7,650 bases of DNA, from assembly GCA_900313855.1 (NCBI GenBank), contig OMSZ01000218.1:1-7650 (forward strand), read 5' to 3'. Below the pieces are notes generated by a model, which was not told where the DNA came from, made no database searches, and saw only the letters and a list, made by a program, of their open reading frames with translations. Positions 7,133 to 7,650 of this stretch are shown piece by piece (within the stretch, counting starts at the first letter, position 1; the number at the start of each line of letters is the position of its first letter). The stretch comes from an uncultured Eubacteriales bacterium (lineage in GTDB: Bacteria > Bacillota > Clostridia > Lachnospirales > Lachnospiraceae). The translations under genes were made by a program, and so were the position numbers.

Positions 7133-7190
7133 AAAAAAGCAACGTATATCCGGCGTCCCGAATCTTAGTAATATTCGCTGTAATACGTGC
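7133..7190 (-). promoter_or_regulatory. Leader hairpin with U-run, possible attenuator
   Basis: Starting about 8 nt after the predicted transcript start, GCACGTAT (7190-7183) pairs with ATACGTTGC (7147-7139) with one bulged T, followed at once by six T (7138-7133). Inside the closing stem CGAAT pairs with ATTCG, and CGG with CCG. A structured element ending in a stem plus U6 within the first 70 nt of a roughly 212-nt leader looks like a transcription attenuator or riboswitch-like control element. No known riboswitch class could be assigned. Confidence 0.45.
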
Positions 7191-7204
7191 AATTCCTCAT
7201 TTTA

Positions 7205-7232
7205 ATCATACATGTTTTTACAAATATGTCAA
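7205..7232 (-). promoter_or_regulatory. Sigma-A-type promoter of the large surface-protein gene
   Basis: On the minus strand a perfect -35 TTGACA (7232-7227) is followed after 16 nt by TATGAT (7210-7205), one mismatch from consensus. AT-rich sequence lies upstream. The predicted start is near 7198, giving a leader of about 212 nt before the ATG at 6986, long for a bacterial gene. Confidence 0.7.
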
Positions 7233-7273
7233 TATTTAACAAATGGCTGCTATTCACAGTCTATATAATTTAT

Positions 7274-7321
7274 GGTTGATATTCATCGTGCTTTCACGAT
7301 ATATTTCATCTGATATCAACC
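7274..7321. repeat. Nested inverted repeats in the divergent intergenic region
   Basis: GGTTGATAT (7274-7282) and ATATCAACC (7313-7321) are perfect 9-bp complements. Inside them ATCGTG (7285-7290) and CACGAT (7295-7300) are perfect 6-bp complements around the loop CTTT. The two stems form one asymmetric hairpin with 2 unpaired nt on one side and 12 on the other. It lies between the minus-strand promoter and the plus-strand promoter. No T-run follows in either direction, so a terminator is unlikely. A regulatory site, small structured RNA or element end are options. Confidence 0.5.
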
Positions 7322-7328
7322 TCTTGCC

Positions 7329-7350
7329 GTCATCATGACAATCACCGTGA
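7329..7350. promoter_or_regulatory. Two adjacent odd-centre dyads, possible operator
   Basis: GTCAT-c-ATGAC (7329-7339) and TCAC-c-GTGA (7342-7350) have centres 12 bp apart, at roughly -56 and -44 relative to the predicted plus-strand start near 7390. That plus-strand promoter lacks a recognisable -35, and this is where an activator would bind. Short dyads occur by chance, so this is tentative. Confidence 0.3.
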
Positions 7351-7374
7351 CACAATGAAAAATGCGTAAACATC

Positions 7375-7383
7375 TGCTATAAT
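7375..7383 (+). promoter_or_regulatory. Extended -10 promoter (TGCTATAAT) for the plus-strand gene
   Basis: TG-n-TATAAT is a perfect extended -10 element. No good -35 lies 16-18 nt upstream, which extended -10 promoters can tolerate. The predicted start near 7390 leaves a leader of about 47 nt before the ATG at 7437. It faces away from the promoter of the large gene. Confidence 0.6.
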
Positions 7384-7436
7384 ATATGAAAGTTATCATT
7401 AACCAGATACAATTATCAAGATACAGGATTACTGAT

Positions 7437-7621
7437 ATGAAGAGAAACAAAAGACTTTGCTTTTTGCATTAATATCTGCATTTATAATGTGCCTTATATT
7501 AGCGCCCGGCACACCTTCTATGGTAAACGCCGCAAGCTCAGTAAAGCTTTCAAATACCAAGTTCTCAATTGAGATCGGCAAAACAAAAACACTTAAAGTC
7601 AACCAGGAGGTGTACCCATGA
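7437..7621 (+). pseudogene. Broken Big_2-type secreted-protein gene (frameshift plus truncation)
   Basis: ATG 7437, with a weak AGGA at 7425-7428, opens MKRNKRLCFLH and then hits TAA at 7470-7472. One base is missing next to the T5 run at 7461-7465. If it were T6, the frame would continue as a textbook signal peptide: basic start, hydrophobic ALISAFIMCLILAPG, likely cut after VNA. The first strand of a Big_2 module would follow (SVKLSNTKFSIEIGKTKTLKV). Homology then stops near position 7600 and the frame ends at TGA 7619-7621. Only about 60 codons of what should be a protein of several hundred residues remain. It was probably a paralogue in style, not in close sequence, of the Big_2 protein at the left edge. 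The frameshift could be a sequencing error, but the truncation cannot be explained that way. It keeps a recognisable promoter. Confidence 0.7.
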
Positions 7622-7650
7622 GTTTTCAAAAAGAGTTATTTTACAAAGAA
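7618..7650 (+). CDS. Start of an unidentified gene (11 codons visible)
   Basis: AGGAGG at 7605-7610 and a 7-nt spacer precede ATG 7618, the best ribosome site on the plus strand. The visible protein is MSFQKELFYKE and runs off the window. Its ATG overlaps the TGA of the broken upstream frame as ATGA. The sequence changes character just before the ribosome site, so this gene was probably brought in by an insertion or deletion that cut the Big_2 gene. Eleven residues do not allow a family call. The hydrophilic start shows no signal peptide, so unlike the gene it interrupts it is probably cytoplasmic. Confidence 0.6.
   Translation, partial: MSFQKELFYKE

Noticed and set aside
7133..7198. Cyclic-di-GMP (GEMM) riboswitch in the leader
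   Set aside because: Fragments such as GCACG, ACAGCGAA and GGGACGC resemble it, but the GAAA tetraloop, the CAAAGCC segment and the second stem are absent and the element is too short.
7429..7629. Minus-strand 66-codon open frame at the right edge
   Set aside because: It is antisense to a clear signal peptide and Big_2 start on the plus strand and has no ribosome site.

Overview
The window looks like a piece of a low-to-moderate GC Gram-positive chromosome, most likely a gut or rumen Lachnospiraceae-type clostridium of the Butyrivibrio/Roseburia/Eubacterium kind. The basis is consensus AGGAGG-type ribosome sites, sigma-A-like promoters, secreted proteins with Big_2 (bacterial Ig-like) modules and Glu/Pro/Lys linkers, a BspA-type leucine-rich repeat protein with a lysine-rich tail, and a GH5 glycosidase. 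The genus is inference; no rRNA or other marker gene is present.

Layout. Three genes lie on the minus strand. Positions 805 to 1 hold the first 268 codons of a secreted protein with two Big_2 modules and an acidic-proline linker; it runs off the window. Positions 1955 to 933 encode a complete 340-residue GH5 glycosidase without a signal peptide. Positions 6986 to 2184 encode a 1600-residue exported protein: signal peptide, CAP/SCP domain, two Ig-like modules, 22 tandem Cys/His repeats, a flexible linker and six BspA-type (LRR_5) repeats. An intrinsic terminator follows this large gene. A perfect 35-bp palindrome lies between it and the GH5 gene. No clear terminator separates the GH5 gene from the Big_2 gene, so those two may be co-transcribed.

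Positions 6987 to 7436 form a divergent intergenic region. It holds a good minus-strand promoter, a predicted leader of about 212 nt with an early hairpin plus U-run, and several dyads. A plus-strand extended -10 promoter serves a second Big_2-type secreted-protein gene. That gene is broken twice: by a 1-nt frameshift in its signal peptide and by loss of everything after about residue 57. At the break a new plus-strand gene starts with a perfect ribosome site; only 11 codons are visible.

How the parts may work together. This is a surface/secretion locus. The large protein probably acts at the cell surface, with CAP at the N-terminal end and an adhesin-like LRR at the C-terminal end of a long stalk that may bind zinc. 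The GH5 enzyme should work inside the cell on imported oligosaccharides, while the neighbouring Big_2 protein is exported and could carry a polysaccharide-active domain beyond the window edge. The most unusual element is the 22-copy His-Cys-Cys-x2-Cys array: all four putative ligands are kept in every unit, and there are two unit types with coupled spacings.
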